Shown in pieces: positions 33,598-42,531 of a stretch of DNA of 56,497 nucleotides (positions are counted from its first letter, which is position 1; each line of letters opens with the position of its first letter). Origin of the DNA: an uncultured Lachnospiraceae bacterium (GTDB lineage: Bacteria > Bacillota > Clostridia > Lachnospirales > Lachnospiraceae). The stretch lies in NCBI GenBank assembly GCA_910588845.1, contig CAJURU010000020.1, positions 1 to 56,497 of the forward strand, written 5' to 3'. The translations under genes were made by a program, and so were the position numbers. The notes below the pieces were generated by a model. The model did not search any database. It saw nothing but the letters and a program-made list of their open reading frames with translations, and was not told where the DNA came from.

Positions 33598-35274
33598 ATG
33601 GGTAATGTTCAGAAACCGAGGGGGCGAAAACGCAGAAATTTTGGGGGAATTGGGCTAAAAGTAGGCTTTGTTGTGGCAGTTATGCAGATTATTTCCGTCG
33701 TTTTGGTGTTGTCTGTCTGTGTTTCTATTTTTAATACTATGGTAGCCAGAATGCTGAGAGAACGCTGTATGAATGGCACCAATGTGCTGGCGCATGAACT
33801 GAGCAGGGCGTCTGAAGGCGAAGATATGAACGAGATGCTGGATGGATTGAAAAGCCGTATGGGATGTGAATTTACGATTTTTGAGGGCGATATGCGCAAG
33901 TACAGCACCGTGATGCAGGATGGAGAGCGCGTGGTAGGCACTCCGCTGGCTCCTGAACTGAGCGCAATTGTAATCGAGAAGGGCGAAACTTATGTGGGCG
34001 AGGCAGAAATTGCCGGGAATCTTTACCGGTGTTCCTATGTCCCCACGAAAGATGAAAGTGGGAATGTAACAGGTTTGATTTTTGCCGGCATATCTGAGGA
34101 GGCTGCCCAGGAAGAGACGGCTGCCGGTGTTACGCTGTCCATTATTGCGGGCGCTATTGCTGTATTTGTCTCTATTATTTTGTTGGCTCTTTATATAAGG
34201 CTGCGTGTCTCCGGTCCTTTATGTAAGATTACCGGAATGGCAGAGGAACTGGAAACAGGTGATTTAGGACTGGAGAGCGGTACAGAGGTAAAAGCAGGTG
34301 TTTATTCCAATGATGAGATTGGTGAGCTTGGACGGATTTTTGAGGCCACGATTCGACGTATGAGAGTCTACATAGGCGAGATTGGCGACGTATTAGGTTC
34401 CATTGCCGACGGCAATTTGACCCATGACGCTGTTCAGGAATATGTAGGAGATTTCCAATCTATTAAGGAATCTTTAGACAGCATCCAGGGGCAGATGAAC
34501 AATACTATGGGACAGATCACAGCAAGCGCCAGCCAGATTTCCGTAGGGTCCGACCAGGTATCAAGCAGCGCCCAGGTTCTGGCGCAGGGCGCTACGCAAC
34601 AGGCGAGCGCTGTCGAAGAGATTTCTGCCACGGTAGCTGATATTTCTGAGAATTCAAAGAGAACGTCAGAGGCTGCTGCGGAGGTGGGTGAGTACGTCAA
34701 TAAAGCGGGCGCGCAGCTTGGCGTCAGCATGGATTATGTTAAGGAATTGAATGAAGCTATGGAGAATATCTCCAATTCTTCACAAGAAATCAGCACGATT
34801 ATTTCTACGATTGAGAACATTGCGTTCCAGATAAATATCCTTGCCCTGAACGCTTCGGTGGAAGCTGCCCGGGCAGGCACCGCGGGCAGAGGGTTTGCAG
34901 TGGTGGCAGAGGAAGTGAGTAATTTAGCTTCCAAGTCGGATGAGGCTGCCAAAGCAACGAAGGAATTGATTGAGGATTCCATTGTGGCAGTTACGAAGGG
35001 AAGCCAGGTGGTAAATAATGTCACCGATTCCTTAAATCAGACGCATCATCATGCTGGCAATGTGACTTCTCAGATGAGCGTGGTTGTGGAGGCAGTGGAG
35101 AAGCAGACGGTAGCGCTTTCTCAGCTTACCGAGGGTATGAACCAGATTTCGGCTGTAGTTCAGACCAACTCTGCGACCAGCGAAGAGTGTGCCGCAGCCA
35201 GTGAGGAGTTGTCTTCTCAGGCAAGTTTGCTGAAGAATTTGATGAGTTCTTTCAAACTCAAACTTCGTCGGTAG
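33598..35274 (+). CDS. Methyl-accepting chemotaxis protein
   Basis: A 558-residue transmembrane chemoreceptor. TM1 (about 20-45; GFVVAVMQIISVVLVLSVCV), an extracytoplasmic single-Cache-like sensor (about 48-175), TM2 (about 183-205; IIAGAIAVFVSIILLALYI), HAMP (about 206-262) and the cytoplasmic signalling domain (about 290-558) with the conserved tip ENIAFQINILALNASVEAAR and the following GRGFAVVAEEV. It signals to CheA/CheW; no flagellar or che genes lie in this window. I chose ATG 33598 behind GGAGG (33585-33589); the frame is open from 33547 without a ribosome site. Confidence 0.93.
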   Translation: MGNVQKPRGRKRRNFGGIGLKVGFVVAVMQIISVVLVLSVCVSIFNTMVARMLRERCMNGTNVLAHELSRASEGEDMNEMLDGLKSRMGCEFTIFEGDMRKYSTVMQDGERVVGTPLAPELSAIVIEKGETYVGEAEIAGNLYRCSYVPTKDESGNVTGLIFAGISEEAAQEETAAGVTLSIIAGAIAVFVSIILLALYIRLRVSGPLCKITGMAEELETGDLGLESGTEVKAGVYSNDEIGELGRIFEATIRRMRVYIGEIGDVLGSIADGNLTHDAVQEYVGDFQSIKESLDSIQGQMNNTMGQITASASQISVGSDQVSSSAQVLAQGATQQASAVEEISATVADISENSKRTSEAAAEVGEYVNKAGAQLGVSMDYVKELNEAMENISNSSQEISTIISTIENIAFQINILALNASVEAARAGTAGRGFAVVAEEVSNLASKSDEAAKATKELIEDSIVAVTKGSQVVNNVTDSLNQTHHHAGNVTSQMSVVVEAVEKQTVALSQLTEGMNQISAVVQTNSATSEECAAASEELSSQASLLKNLMSSFKLKLRR

Positions 35275-35289
35275 TAGGAAGAATATGTG

Positions 35290-35331
35290 GGGTTGCTGCA
35301 CGGATTTTATTTCGTGTAGCAACCCTGTTTT
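35290..35331 (+). terminator. Terminator after the chemoreceptor gene
   Basis: GGGTTGCT-G-CACG (35290-35302) pairs with CGTG-T-AGCAACCC (35313-35325), followed by TGTTTTT. Confidence 0.88.
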
Positions 35332-35427
35332 TATCTTATAGGAAAGACCTTGCATACTTTGTTCTCCTACAGGAAATAAAAATTTTTGTAAAATATTTTA
35401 GTTTTTTGCTCTAATCTTTTTGAGATA

Positions 35428-35436
35428 TGATATAAT
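35428..35436 (+). promoter_or_regulatory. Extended -10 promoter of the LacI-type regulator
   Basis: TGATATAAT: a perfect TATAAT (35431-35436) with an extended TG, and a poor TTGCTC 19 bases upstream. About 78 bases ahead of the start codon. Confidence 0.45.
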
Positions 35437-35513
35437 GGTTTCTGGAACACAGGAAATGTGTGCGTAGTTGTTTGGAAATTGCTATACTGGATAACATATG
35501 AGAGGGCAAAGTT

Positions 35514-36518
35514 ATGAAGGTAAATATTCGTAAAATCAGTGAAGATACCGGGTTTTCGATGTCTACGGTATCGAATGCGCTGAATCATAAAAAAGGAGTA
35601 AATAAAGAAACTGCCAAAAAGATTCTTAAAACGGCACAGAAACTTGGTTATCGCATGGAAGAAGAAATTACGAAAATCCGCTTCGTGATATTTCGCAGAA
35701 ATGGACTGATTATTGATGAGAGCTTTTTTCATCCGGCTGTGATTGAGGGGGTAGAGCGCCAAGCCAAGCTTATGGGGTATGAGATGGTGTTTTGCTATGT
35801 GGACATTAATGATGCGGATTACCAGGAGCAGCTTGCCGATATTTTGGCAGATATGCAGAGTGCGGTCATACTTTTGGGGACAGAGATGCTCGAGGAAGAT
35901 TACGAACCGTATGCCAGCGCCAAAAACCGCATCGTATTATTAGATGGACGCAGTGAGAAATATGCATTTGACAGCGTATTGATTAACGATACGGAGGCTG
36001 CCATGGAAGCTGTAGAATATCTAGTACAAAAAGGCCATACAAAGATCGGATATTTACGGGGGGATTCCCGTATACAAGCTTTTCGCTCCCGCGAAAAGGG
36101 CTACTATCAGGTGATGAATCAACATGGTTATACAGTGCAGCCGGAATACATTGCTACGCTTGGAACCAGAATTGAGACTGCATATCAGAAGATGAAGGAA
36201 TACCTCTGCCGGACAAAAGAGGCGCCAACGGCTTTTTTTGCAGACAACGATGTGATCGCAATCGGGAGTATGCAGGCGATGAAGGAGTGCGGCTATCAGA
36301 TTCCCGAGGACATCTCGGTGATTGGTTTTGACGATATCGCTTATGGGATGGTGTCGGACCCGCCGTTGTCTACCGTCCATGTATATAAGCAGGAATTGGG
36401 CGCAAGAGCGGTTCGGGAGCTGTTGTCTTCGGACGGCAGAAATGGCGAGGCAAAGGTGAAAATTCAGGTTTGCGCGGAATTTGTGGAACGCGGGAGCGTA
36501 AAAGAAATCAAAGAATAA
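35514..36518 (+). CDS. rbsR: LacI-family regulator, probable ribose operon repressor
   Basis: A 334-residue LacI/GalR-type regulator. The HTH is at about 4-25 (IRKISEDTGFSMSTVSNALN), a hinge follows (TAKKILKTAQKLGYR), and the periplasmic-binding-protein-like sensor takes up the rest (FFADNDVIAIGSMQAM; ISVIGFDDIAYGMVSDPPLS). It lies just upstream of rbsKDACB on the same strand but is separated from it by a terminator and a new promoter, which fits a repressor that responds to ribose or its phosphate. The symbol rests mostly on context. Confidence 0.85.
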   Translation: MKVNIRKISEDTGFSMSTVSNALNHKKGVNKETAKKILKTAQKLGYRMEEEITKIRFVIFRRNGLIIDESFFHPAVIEGVERQAKLMGYEMVFCYVDINDADYQEQLADILADMQSAVILLGTEMLEEDYEPYASAKNRIVLLDGRSEKYAFDSVLINDTEAAMEAVEYLVQKGHTKIGYLRGDSRIQAFRSREKGYYQVMNQHGYTVQPEYIATLGTRIETAYQKMKEYLCRTKEAPTAFFADNDVIAIGSMQAMKECGYQIPEDISVIGFDDIAYGMVSDPPLSTVHVYKQELGARAVRELLSSDGRNGEAKVKIQVCAEFVERGSVKEIKE

Positions 36519-36552
36519 AGCGAGCAATTATTGGCGGTAATCAGATTGTGAT

Positions 36553-36596
36553 ATAGGACTGATGTATGAAGAAAGATACAGAGGTTCTATTTTTTT
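36553..36596 (+). terminator. Terminator after the regulator gene
   Basis: Stem 36553-36567 with 36576-36590 (two internal mismatches) and seven T residues (36590-36596). Confidence 0.72.
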
Positions 36597-36612
36597 GTCT
36601 GCAATTACCGAT

Positions 36613-36627
36613 AGGAAAACGCTTCAA
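36613..36627 (+). promoter_or_regulatory. cre-like / LacI-type operator candidate
   Basis: AGGAAAACGCTTCAA matches the CcpA cre consensus WTGWAARCGYTWNCW except at two positions, and has the central CG typical of LacI-family operators. It lies about 180 bases upstream of the rbs promoter, so it could serve as a distal operator. Apart from this and the promoter, nothing was recognised in 36597-36808, which is strongly AT-rich. Confidence 0.35.
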
Positions 36628-36808
36628 AGACAAAATATTAGAAAAAGATAAAAATTTATAAAAAAATTTATAATAAACATTTTCCCCTAAAGGCAAAAGA
36701 GCTACAAAAAATGGAAAAAGTTATAGTGAAAATACACAAAAATAAATGTGATAAACTATATAACATATACGAAATGAAGGCAAAAAGAAAATAAAATGCA
36801 AAAAAGTA

Positions 36809-36836
36809 TTGAAAATTTTATATAAATGTTTATAAT
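36809..36836 (+). promoter_or_regulatory. SigA promoter of rbsKDACB
   Basis: TTGAAA (36809-36814), a 16-base spacer and TATAAT (36831-36836), 35 bases ahead of the rbsK start. Confidence 0.75.
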
Positions 36837-36871
36837 TTGAGTTACAAGATTGATAAAGGAGATGAAGCGTA

Positions 36872-37762
36872 ATGGGAAAAATTGGGGTAGTAGGAAGTAT
36901 CAATATGGATATGACGGTAAAAGCAGAACGAATTCCGCTTAAAGGTGAAACGGTAAAGGGTGAAGATTTAAAGTACATCCCAGGCGGAAAGGGTGCAAAC
37001 CAGGCCGTCGCTATGGCAAAACTTGGCGCTGAGGTGGAAATGTTCGGATGCGTGGGAGATGATGCAGCAGGAGCAAGTCTAGTAAAGAACATGCAGGAAA
37101 CAGGCGTTGAGACAAAATGCATCAAGACGGTGGCAGGGACGCCAACCGGTCTGGCAATGATTACAGTTGGAGACAACGACAATACGATCGTCGTTGTTGC
37201 GGGAACCAACGACTGTGTGGACGTAGATTATGTGAACGAGGTGAAGGATTCCCTTTTGGAATGTGAAATTGTCTTGTTGCAGCACGAAATACCACAGGAG
37301 ACCGTTGAGTATGTGATTGAATTATGTGCCGAAAATGGTGTGAAGGTAGTCTTGAACCCGGGACCTGCAAGGCCGGTAAAGCGGGAGATTTTGGAAAAAG
37401 TGACGTATTTGACGCCGAATGAACATGAAGCAGTCATTTTGTTTGGCAATGATATTTCTTTTGAAGAAATGATGAAGAAATATCCTGAAAAACTTGTCAT
37501 TACACAGGGTTCCCGGGGCGTCAGTACATGTCTTGAGAGTGGTGAAGTGATTCTGGTGCCTGCGAGAAAAGCGAATGTTGTAGATACCACTGGAGCAGGG
37601 GATACTTTAAACGGAGCTTTTACGGTAGCGATTACGGAGGGGATGGATATTGCAAAAGCTTTGGCGTTTGCCAATACAGCGGCGGGGCTGTCCACAGAAA
37701 AGTTTGGAGCGCAGGGAGGAATGCCCTCCCGTGATGAAGTAAAGAAGGCAATGGAGGGGTAA
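36872..37762 (+). CDS. rbsK: Ribokinase
   Basis: Phosphorylates D-ribose to ribose 5-phosphate. The 296 residues form a PfkB fold with signature 1 PGGKGANQAVAMAKLG (38-53) and signature 2 DTTGAGDTLNGAF (238-250), in which D244 is the catalytic base. NMD near the N-terminus (11-13) binds the sugar. It is the first gene of the ribose operon, four bases ahead of rbsD. Confidence 0.94.
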   Translation: MGKIGVVGSINMDMTVKAERIPLKGETVKGEDLKYIPGGKGANQAVAMAKLGAEVEMFGCVGDDAAGASLVKNMQETGVETKCIKTVAGTPTGLAMITVGDNDNTIVVVAGTNDCVDVDYVNEVKDSLLECEIVLLQHEIPQETVEYVIELCAENGVKVVLNPGPARPVKREILEKVTYLTPNEHEAVILFGNDISFEEMMKKYPEKLVITQGSRGVSTCLESGEVILVPARKANVVDTTGAGDTLNGAFTVAITEGMDIAKALAFANTAAGLSTEKFGAQGGMPSRDEVKKAMEG

Positions 37763-37766
37763 AGGG

Positions 37767-38174
37767 ATGAAAAGGAACGGTATTATAAACGCGGATATTT
37801 CAAGGGTGTTGTCCTACATGGGACATACGGATACTTTGGCAGTGGGAGATTGCGGTCTTCCCATTCCAGATGAGACAGAGCGCATTGACTTGTCGCTAAA
37901 ACTGGGAGTTCCATCTTTTATGGAAGTGCTGAGAGAAGTCGCCAAAGAGATGAAGATAGAAAAGGTTGTCCTTGCAGAGGAAATTCAGGAGAAGAACCCA
38001 GAGGTTTTGCAAGAAATTCTGGCTCTTGTCAGTGAAATGGAAACGGAATGTGCAATCGAATATATATCCCATGCAGAGTTAAAGGCGCAGACCAAATCAT
38101 GCAAGGCAGTAATTCGTACGGGTGAGACGACGCCATATGCAAATATTATCCTGCAATCCGCATGCCTGTTTTGA
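37767..38174 (+). CDS. rbsD: D-ribose pyranase
   Basis: Interconverts pyranose and furanose forms of ribose so that ribokinase can use it. The 135-residue length and the motifs MKRNGIINADISRVLSYMGH (catalytic H20), VGDCGLPIP and the C-terminal RTGETTPYANIIL are typical of the family. The start overlaps no gene and follows the rbsK stop by four bases. Confidence 0.95.
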   Translation: MKRNGIINADISRVLSYMGHTDTLAVGDCGLPIPDETERIDLSLKLGVPSFMEVLREVAKEMKIEKVVLAEEIQEKNPEVLQEILALVSEMETECAIEYISHAELKAQTKSCKAVIRTGETTPYANIILQSACLF

Positions 38175-38255
38175 GTGGAGCTGTTGCACGAATCTATAGA
38201 TGTTAGTGTGACAGAACCTTTGTCAAATTATCAATTAAAAAAAGGAGGAAGTAAG

Positions 38256-39740
38256 ATGCAGATTGAGATGAAGGGAATCGACAAATCCTTCGGAACGAAT
38301 CAAGTGTTGAAGGATGCCGGTTTTGTTCTGGGACATGGGGAAGTCCATGCGCTCATGGGAGAGAACGGAGCTGGAAAAAGTACCCTGATGAAGATTTTAA
38401 CGGGCGTCTACACCAAAGATAAGGGTACGGTCATTGTAGACGGCCAGGAAGTGGATTACAAGAATCCCCAGGAAGCGGAAAAAGCGGGGATCGTGTTTAT
38501 CCACCAGGAGTTGAATGTATTGTTTGATCTGACAGTGGAAGAGAATTTGTTCATGGGCAAGGAGATCACAGGCAAATTCGGATTCTGCAATCAGAAAGCA
38601 ATGAGGAAAAAGGCGGAGGAAGCATTAGGACGGCTGGGCGTGCGTATCAATCCGGGAGAGGTCATGTCTAATCTGTCTGTAGGACAACAGCAGATGGTTG
38701 AAATCTGCAAAGCCCTGATGGTGGATGCAAAAGTTATCATCATGGATGAACCGACGGCTGCCCTGACGCAGAGCGAGACGGTTGTGCTCTTTGAGGTGAT
38801 TCAGTCGCTTCGTAAATCAGGGGTTTCCATTGTATATATCTCCCACCGAATGGAAGAAATATTTGAGCTGTGCGACCGGATTAGTGTACTGCGTGACGGT
38901 ACATACGTAGGAACAAGGAATATCCCGGAGACTAATATGAATGAAATCGTCAAGCTGATGATTGGCCGCGAAATCGGAGAACGCTATCCGCAGCGGAATT
39001 GTAAGATTGGCGATACAGTTCTCAAGGTCAGCGGTATGACGAAAAAAGGCGTGTTCGAGGACGTGGCGTTCGAGGTCAAGGCGGGAGAAGTCTTGGGCGT
39101 ATCAGGGCTGATGGGTGCAGGAAGGACAGAGATTATGCAGGCTATCTTTGGCAATCTGCCCTATGAATCTGGCAAAATAGAGATTAACGGCAAAGAGGTG
39201 CAGATCAAGTCGCCCATTCAGGCCATGAAAAACGGTATCGGTTTCATTACGGAGGACCGTAAAGTGGAGGGGTTGATGCTGGAAGAAAGCATTGAGAAAA
39301 ATATTGCGCTTGCCAACTTGCCCATCATTTCCAAAAACCATGTGTTAGACCGTAAGAAAGAAAGAGACCTGGTTACAAAGGGCATCAAGGAACTTCATAT
39401 CCGGTGCTTTGGCCCGTTCCATGAGTGCAATAACTTAAGCGGCGGCAACCAGCAGAAGGTGGTATTTGCCAAATGGGTATATACGCAGCCTAAAGTATTG
39501 ATTTTGGATGAGCCGACCAGAGGCGTGGATATCGGCGCGAAAAAGGAAATCTACAGTATTATCAACGACCTGGCGGCCAAAGGGGTAGCCATTATCATGG
39601 TCTCCTCCGAACTGCCCGAGGTGCTCGGTATGAGCGATCGGGTGATGGTTGTTCGCGAAGGCGTTGTCAGAGGAATTATTTATAAAGAAGAAGCAAATCA
39701 GGAAAATATCATGACATTAGCAACGGGAGGTATGATTTAA
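38256..39740 (+). CDS. rbsA: Ribose ABC transporter ATP-binding protein
   Basis: Double-domain sugar ATPase of 494 residues. The first domain has Walker A GENGAGKS (35-42), signature LSVGQQQMVEICKAL and Walker B VIIMDEPTAALT; the second has signature LSGGNQQKVVFAKWV and VLILDEPTRGVDIGAK. The frame is open from 38175, but ATG 38256 has AAAGGAGG upstream and fits the family. It ends one base into rbsC (TAATG). Confidence 0.94.
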   Translation: MQIEMKGIDKSFGTNQVLKDAGFVLGHGEVHALMGENGAGKSTLMKILTGVYTKDKGTVIVDGQEVDYKNPQEAEKAGIVFIHQELNVLFDLTVEENLFMGKEITGKFGFCNQKAMRKKAEEALGRLGVRINPGEVMSNLSVGQQQMVEICKALMVDAKVIIMDEPTAALTQSETVVLFEVIQSLRKSGVSIVYISHRMEEIFELCDRISVLRDGTYVGTRNIPETNMNEIVKLMIGREIGERYPQRNCKIGDTVLKVSGMTKKGVFEDVAFEVKAGEVLGVSGLMGAGRTEIMQAIFGNLPYESGKIEINGKEVQIKSPIQAMKNGIGFITEDRKVEGLMLEESIEKNIALANLPIISKNHVLDRKKERDLVTKGIKELHIRCFGPFHECNNLSGGNQQKVVFAKWVYTQPKVLILDEPTRGVDIGAKKEIYSIINDLAAKGVAIIMVSSELPEVLGMSDRVMVVREGVVRGIIYKEEANQENIMTLATGGMI

Positions 39741-40681
39741 TGGAAGCAAATAAGAAAAAAATTACAGATCATATACAAGATTTGGGCGCTCTTATCGCGC
39801 TGTTACTGCTGGTAATCGGAATCAGTATCATAAGTCCTGAATTCAGGACGGGAAGTAACTTTTTATCTCTGCTGCGTCAGTCGTCAATTAACGGACTGAT
39901 TGCCTTTGGTATGACCTGCGTGATCCTGACAGACGCCATTGACTTATCTGTCGGTTCGGTTCTTGCTTTGAGTACGGTGCTCTGCGCAGGCATGATTTCC
40001 GCCGGAGTTCCAGCCGGGGCGGCTATGCTGCTCGCTTTGCTCATCGGAACCGCGCTTGGGGCAGTCAGCGGGCTGCTGGTAACAAAAGGAAGGTTACAGG
40101 CCTTCATTGCAACGTTGATTACAATGACTGTTTACCGCGGTGCGACCATGATTTTTACGGGCGGAAAACCTATTTCTAACTTGGGAGACAGCTTTGTGCT
40201 CAAGTTGGTGGGAAGAGGAAACCTCTTCCGTATACCAATCCCGGTAATCCTGCTGGTTTTAATCTTTATCGGATTTTATTTTCTGTTGAACAAGACCACC
40301 TTTGGGCGTGCAGTTTATGCAACTGGAAGCAACTGGAAATGCGCCAAACTTGCAGGTATTAATATCAATAAAACCAAGATTATCGTCTATGCGATTTCTG
40401 GTTTTATGTCAGCCTTGGCAGGTTTGATTCTGCTGTCCCGGCTTGGTTCCGCACAGCCCACGCTTGGAGCCGGGTACGAGCTCGACGCAATCGCGGCCGT
40501 AGCCCTGGGTGGAACAAGTATGAGCGGCGGACGAGGAAAGATTTATGGAACATTGATTGGCGTGCTGATTATCGCCGTATTGAATAACGGCCTTAACATC
40601 CTTGGCGTATCTTCTTATTATCAGGATGTAATCAAAGGATTCGTAATTCTGATTGCCGTATTATCAGACCGCAAGAGATAA
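39740..40681 (+). CDS. rbsC: Ribose ABC transporter permease
   Basis: A 313-residue membrane permease with about ten helices. Typical segments: IDLSVGSVLALSTVLCAGMI, AFIATLITMTVYRGATMIFT and the C-terminal AVALGGTSMSGGRGKIYGTL. Its ATG shares one base with the rbsA stop, so translation is coupled. Confidence 0.94.
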   Translation: MEANKKKITDHIQDLGALIALLLLVIGISIISPEFRTGSNFLSLLRQSSINGLIAFGMTCVILTDAIDLSVGSVLALSTVLCAGMISAGVPAGAAMLLALLIGTALGAVSGLLVTKGRLQAFIATLITMTVYRGATMIFTGGKPISNLGDSFVLKLVGRGNLFRIPIPVILLVLIFIGFYFLLNKTTFGRAVYATGSNWKCAKLAGININKTKIIVYAISGFMSALAGLILLSRLGSAQPTLGAGYELDAIAAVALGGTSMSGGRGKIYGTLIGVLIIAVLNNGLNILGVSSYYQDVIKGFVILIAVLSDRKR

Positions 40682-40720
40682 TTTTAGCGGTTTAGCCCAG
40701 ACAGGGAAAGGAGAAAATAG

Positions 40721-41638
40721 ATGATGAAAAGAATAACAAGTATTTTAGTGATATTATGTATGGTATTCGGTATGACCGGGTGCAACGCGATTACGATTGA
40801 CGGCGAGGGGGAGGCTGCACAGAGCGCGGGAAACGGTTCTATCGGACTTTCCGTCTCCACATTGAACAATCCGTTTTTCGTGTCCCTTGCAGAAGGCGCC
40901 AAAGCCGCAGCCGAAGAGAAAGGCGTAAGCCTGGCAGTTGCAGACGCTGGGGACGATAGCGCAAAACAGCAGAATGATATCGAAGACTTGATTTCGAGAA
41001 ATGTGAGCGTGCTGATTGTCAATCCGGTGGACTCCGATGCGGTGGCTCCCGCCGTGCAGAATGCGATTTCCCAAGGCATTAAAGTAATTTCAGTCGACCG
41101 TGTGGTAAACGGCGTTGATGTGGACTGCCAGATTGCGTCTGATAACGTGGCTGGCGCCAAAATGGCTACGGAATATCTGATGGAACTGATTGGCGAGGGT
41201 GCAAAGGTGGCGGAACTGCAAGGAGTTCCAGGCGCGTCTGCAACTATCGACCGCGGCGCAGGTTTCCACGAAGCGGCAGATGAAGCTCTTAACGTGGTGG
41301 CAAGCCAGAGCGCGAACTTTGACCGTGCAGAAGGCATGTCGGTTATGGAAAATGTGCTCCAGTCGGACGGTTCCATTCAGGGCGTATTTGCACACAATGA
41401 TGAGATGGCCTTAGGAGCGCTGCAAGCAATCGCAGCGTCTGGGAAGGATATTAAGGTCGTAGGCTTTGACGCTACGGATGATGCGGTAAATGAAGTCAAA
41501 GCCGGAAGGATGGCGGCTACGGTTGCCCAGAAGCCGGAATTGATGGGCGAAACAGCGATACTTACGGCAATTCGCCTGATTGCCGGAGAAGAAGTAGAGA
41601 AATCCCTGCCGGTAGAAGTAGAATTGATTACAAAATAA
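40721..41638 (+). CDS. rbsB: Ribose-binding lipoprotein
   Basis: A 305-residue substrate-binding protein with a lipoprotein signal (FGMTGC, C21), so membrane-anchored. The mature part is a Peripla_BP_4 sugar-binding fold: LSVSTLNNPFFVSLAEGAKA, NPVDSDAVAPAVQNAISQGI, SVDRVVNG and FAHNDEMALGALQAI. The second ATG (40724) could also be the start. It is the last gene of the operon, as is common for rbsB in this order, and is followed by a terminator. Confidence 0.92.
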   Translation: MMKRITSILVILCMVFGMTGCNAITIDGEGEAAQSAGNGSIGLSVSTLNNPFFVSLAEGAKAAAEEKGVSLAVADAGDDSAKQQNDIEDLISRNVSVLIVNPVDSDAVAPAVQNAISQGIKVISVDRVVNGVDVDCQIASDNVAGAKMATEYLMELIGEGAKVAELQGVPGASATIDRGAGFHEAADEALNVVASQSANFDRAEGMSVMENVLQSDGSIQGVFAHNDEMALGALQAIAASGKDIKVVGFDATDDAVNEVKAGRMAATVAQKPELMGETAILTAIRLIAGEEVEKSLPVEVELITK

Positions 41639-41655
41639 GAAGCATAATGTACAAA

Positions 41656-41689
41656 AATAGCGCTCACGAAAATGGTGGGCGTTATTTTT
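41656..41689 (+). terminator. Terminator of the rbs operon
   Basis: AATAGCGCTCAC (41656-41667) pairs with GTGGGCGTTATT (41675-41686) with two wobble pairs, then TTTTTA. Confidence 0.82.
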
Positions 41690-41751
41690 AAAAAAGTATA
41701 TAAATACACTATAAATGTAAACATGGCGCTGGACTATGTTTTAGAAAAGGG

Positions 41752-41789
41752 CGTTGAACAACAGACTGGCAATTATCTGTTATTCAACG
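41752..41789 (-). terminator. Probable terminator of the cotJC remnant
   Basis: CGTTGAACAACAG (41752-41764) and CTGTTATTCAACG (41777-41789) form a 13-bp stem with one mismatch. On the minus strand it is followed by CCCTTTTCT. It lies just beyond the cotJC stop codon. Confidence 0.5.
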
Positions 41790-41828
41790 TCTCCTTTATT
41801 TAAAGTGGTAATTTCTTATTCGTTTATC

Positions 41829-42278
41829 TTATTTCCGACAGTCAAACGCCGGGTTAGCGGCATAGAAATTCTTGGAATCCAGATGGTCCTGGACAATGCG
41901 CAGCCCTTCGCCAAATCGCTGGAAGTGTACTACTTCACGTTCACGCAAGTAACGGATGGGATCGCATACTTCCGGGTCTTTTACCAGTCGTAGAATATTT
42001 TCATAGGTACTTCTGGCTTTCTGTTCCGCTGCCATGTCTTCTGTCAAATCCGTGATTGGATCTCCCTTGGACTGGAATTCACAGGCATTAAAGGGAATTC
42101 CCCCTGCGGCCTGCGGCCATAGTGCAAGCGTATGGTCTACATAATATTTGTCAAAGCCAGATGCTTTGATTTCTTCTGGCGTTAAGTCCTTTGTCAGCTG
42201 ATAGATGATGGTGCAGACAATTTCCATGTGCGCAAGTTCTTCAGTACCTACATTGTGCTCAGAAATGTTCCGAATCAA
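41829..42278 (-). pseudogene. cotJC: 5'-truncated CotJC-type manganese catalase (spore coat)
   Basis: The 149-residue frame contains the C-terminal two thirds of CotJC/manganese catalase: GTEELAHMEIVCTIIYQLT, the next SKGDPITDLTEDMAAEQKAR, and REREVVHFQRFGEGLRIVQD, which carry several of the metal ligands. The family is about 200 residues long. Homology begins abruptly near 42248 (GTEELAH), and the first eight residues of the frame do not belong, so the first 60 or so residues with the other ligands are gone. cotJA and cotJB, which would lie to the right, are absent. The break coincides with the left edge of the GntR-nucleoside operon, so insertion or deletion there cut the gene. It is probably not functional. 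Confidence 0.85.
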
Positions 42279-42323
42279 ACCCTATGCCCAGATGCAAGGC
42301 TCAGAGTGCGAAAATTGATTATG

Positions 42324-42341
42324 ACCAGTTTATTTACTGGT
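42324..42341. promoter_or_regulatory. Palindromic operator ACCAGT-N6-ACTGGT
   Basis: A perfect 6-bp inverted repeat with a six-base centre (TTATTT), about 190 bases upstream of gntR. The same half-site occurs three more times before the gene, so it is probably bound by the GntR/HutC regulator. Confidence 0.6.
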
Positions 42342-42433
42342 ATTGTAGTGTTTTGTGAAAAAGGAAGAAAATACCATATTTTTTGTGGAATTTACACAAT
42401 AAACAGAACTTATATTAGTGGAAAATTCAGATA

Positions 42434-42462
42434 TTGACGAAAAACTGGTATTAAGATATTAT
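42434..42462 (+). promoter_or_regulatory. Promoter of the nucleoside operon with an operator in the spacer
   Basis: TTGACG (42434-42439), a 17-base spacer and TATTAT (42457-42462); a TATAAT register at 42460-42465 also exists. The half-site ACTGGT (42444-42449) lies inside the spacer, where a bound repressor would block RNA polymerase. Confidence 0.6.
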
Positions 42463-42484
42463 AATAACACAAGGAGACATCATA

Positions 42485-42511
42485 ACCAGTTATCAAGTAA
42501 ATATAACCAGT
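42485..42511 (+). promoter_or_regulatory. Two direct ACCAGT half-sites in the leader
   Basis: ATAACCAGT occurs at 42482-42490 (written CATAACCAGT) and 42503-42511, exactly 21 bases or two helical turns apart, between the predicted transcription start and the ribosome site GGAGGG. Confidence 0.55.
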
Positions 42512-42531
42512 AGGAGAAGGAGGGAAAAAAA

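Noticed and set aside
40684..41376. Antisense open frame of 230 codons opposite rbsB
   Set aside because: rbsB is a clear, complete family member; the antisense frame is low-complexity serine/alanine-rich.
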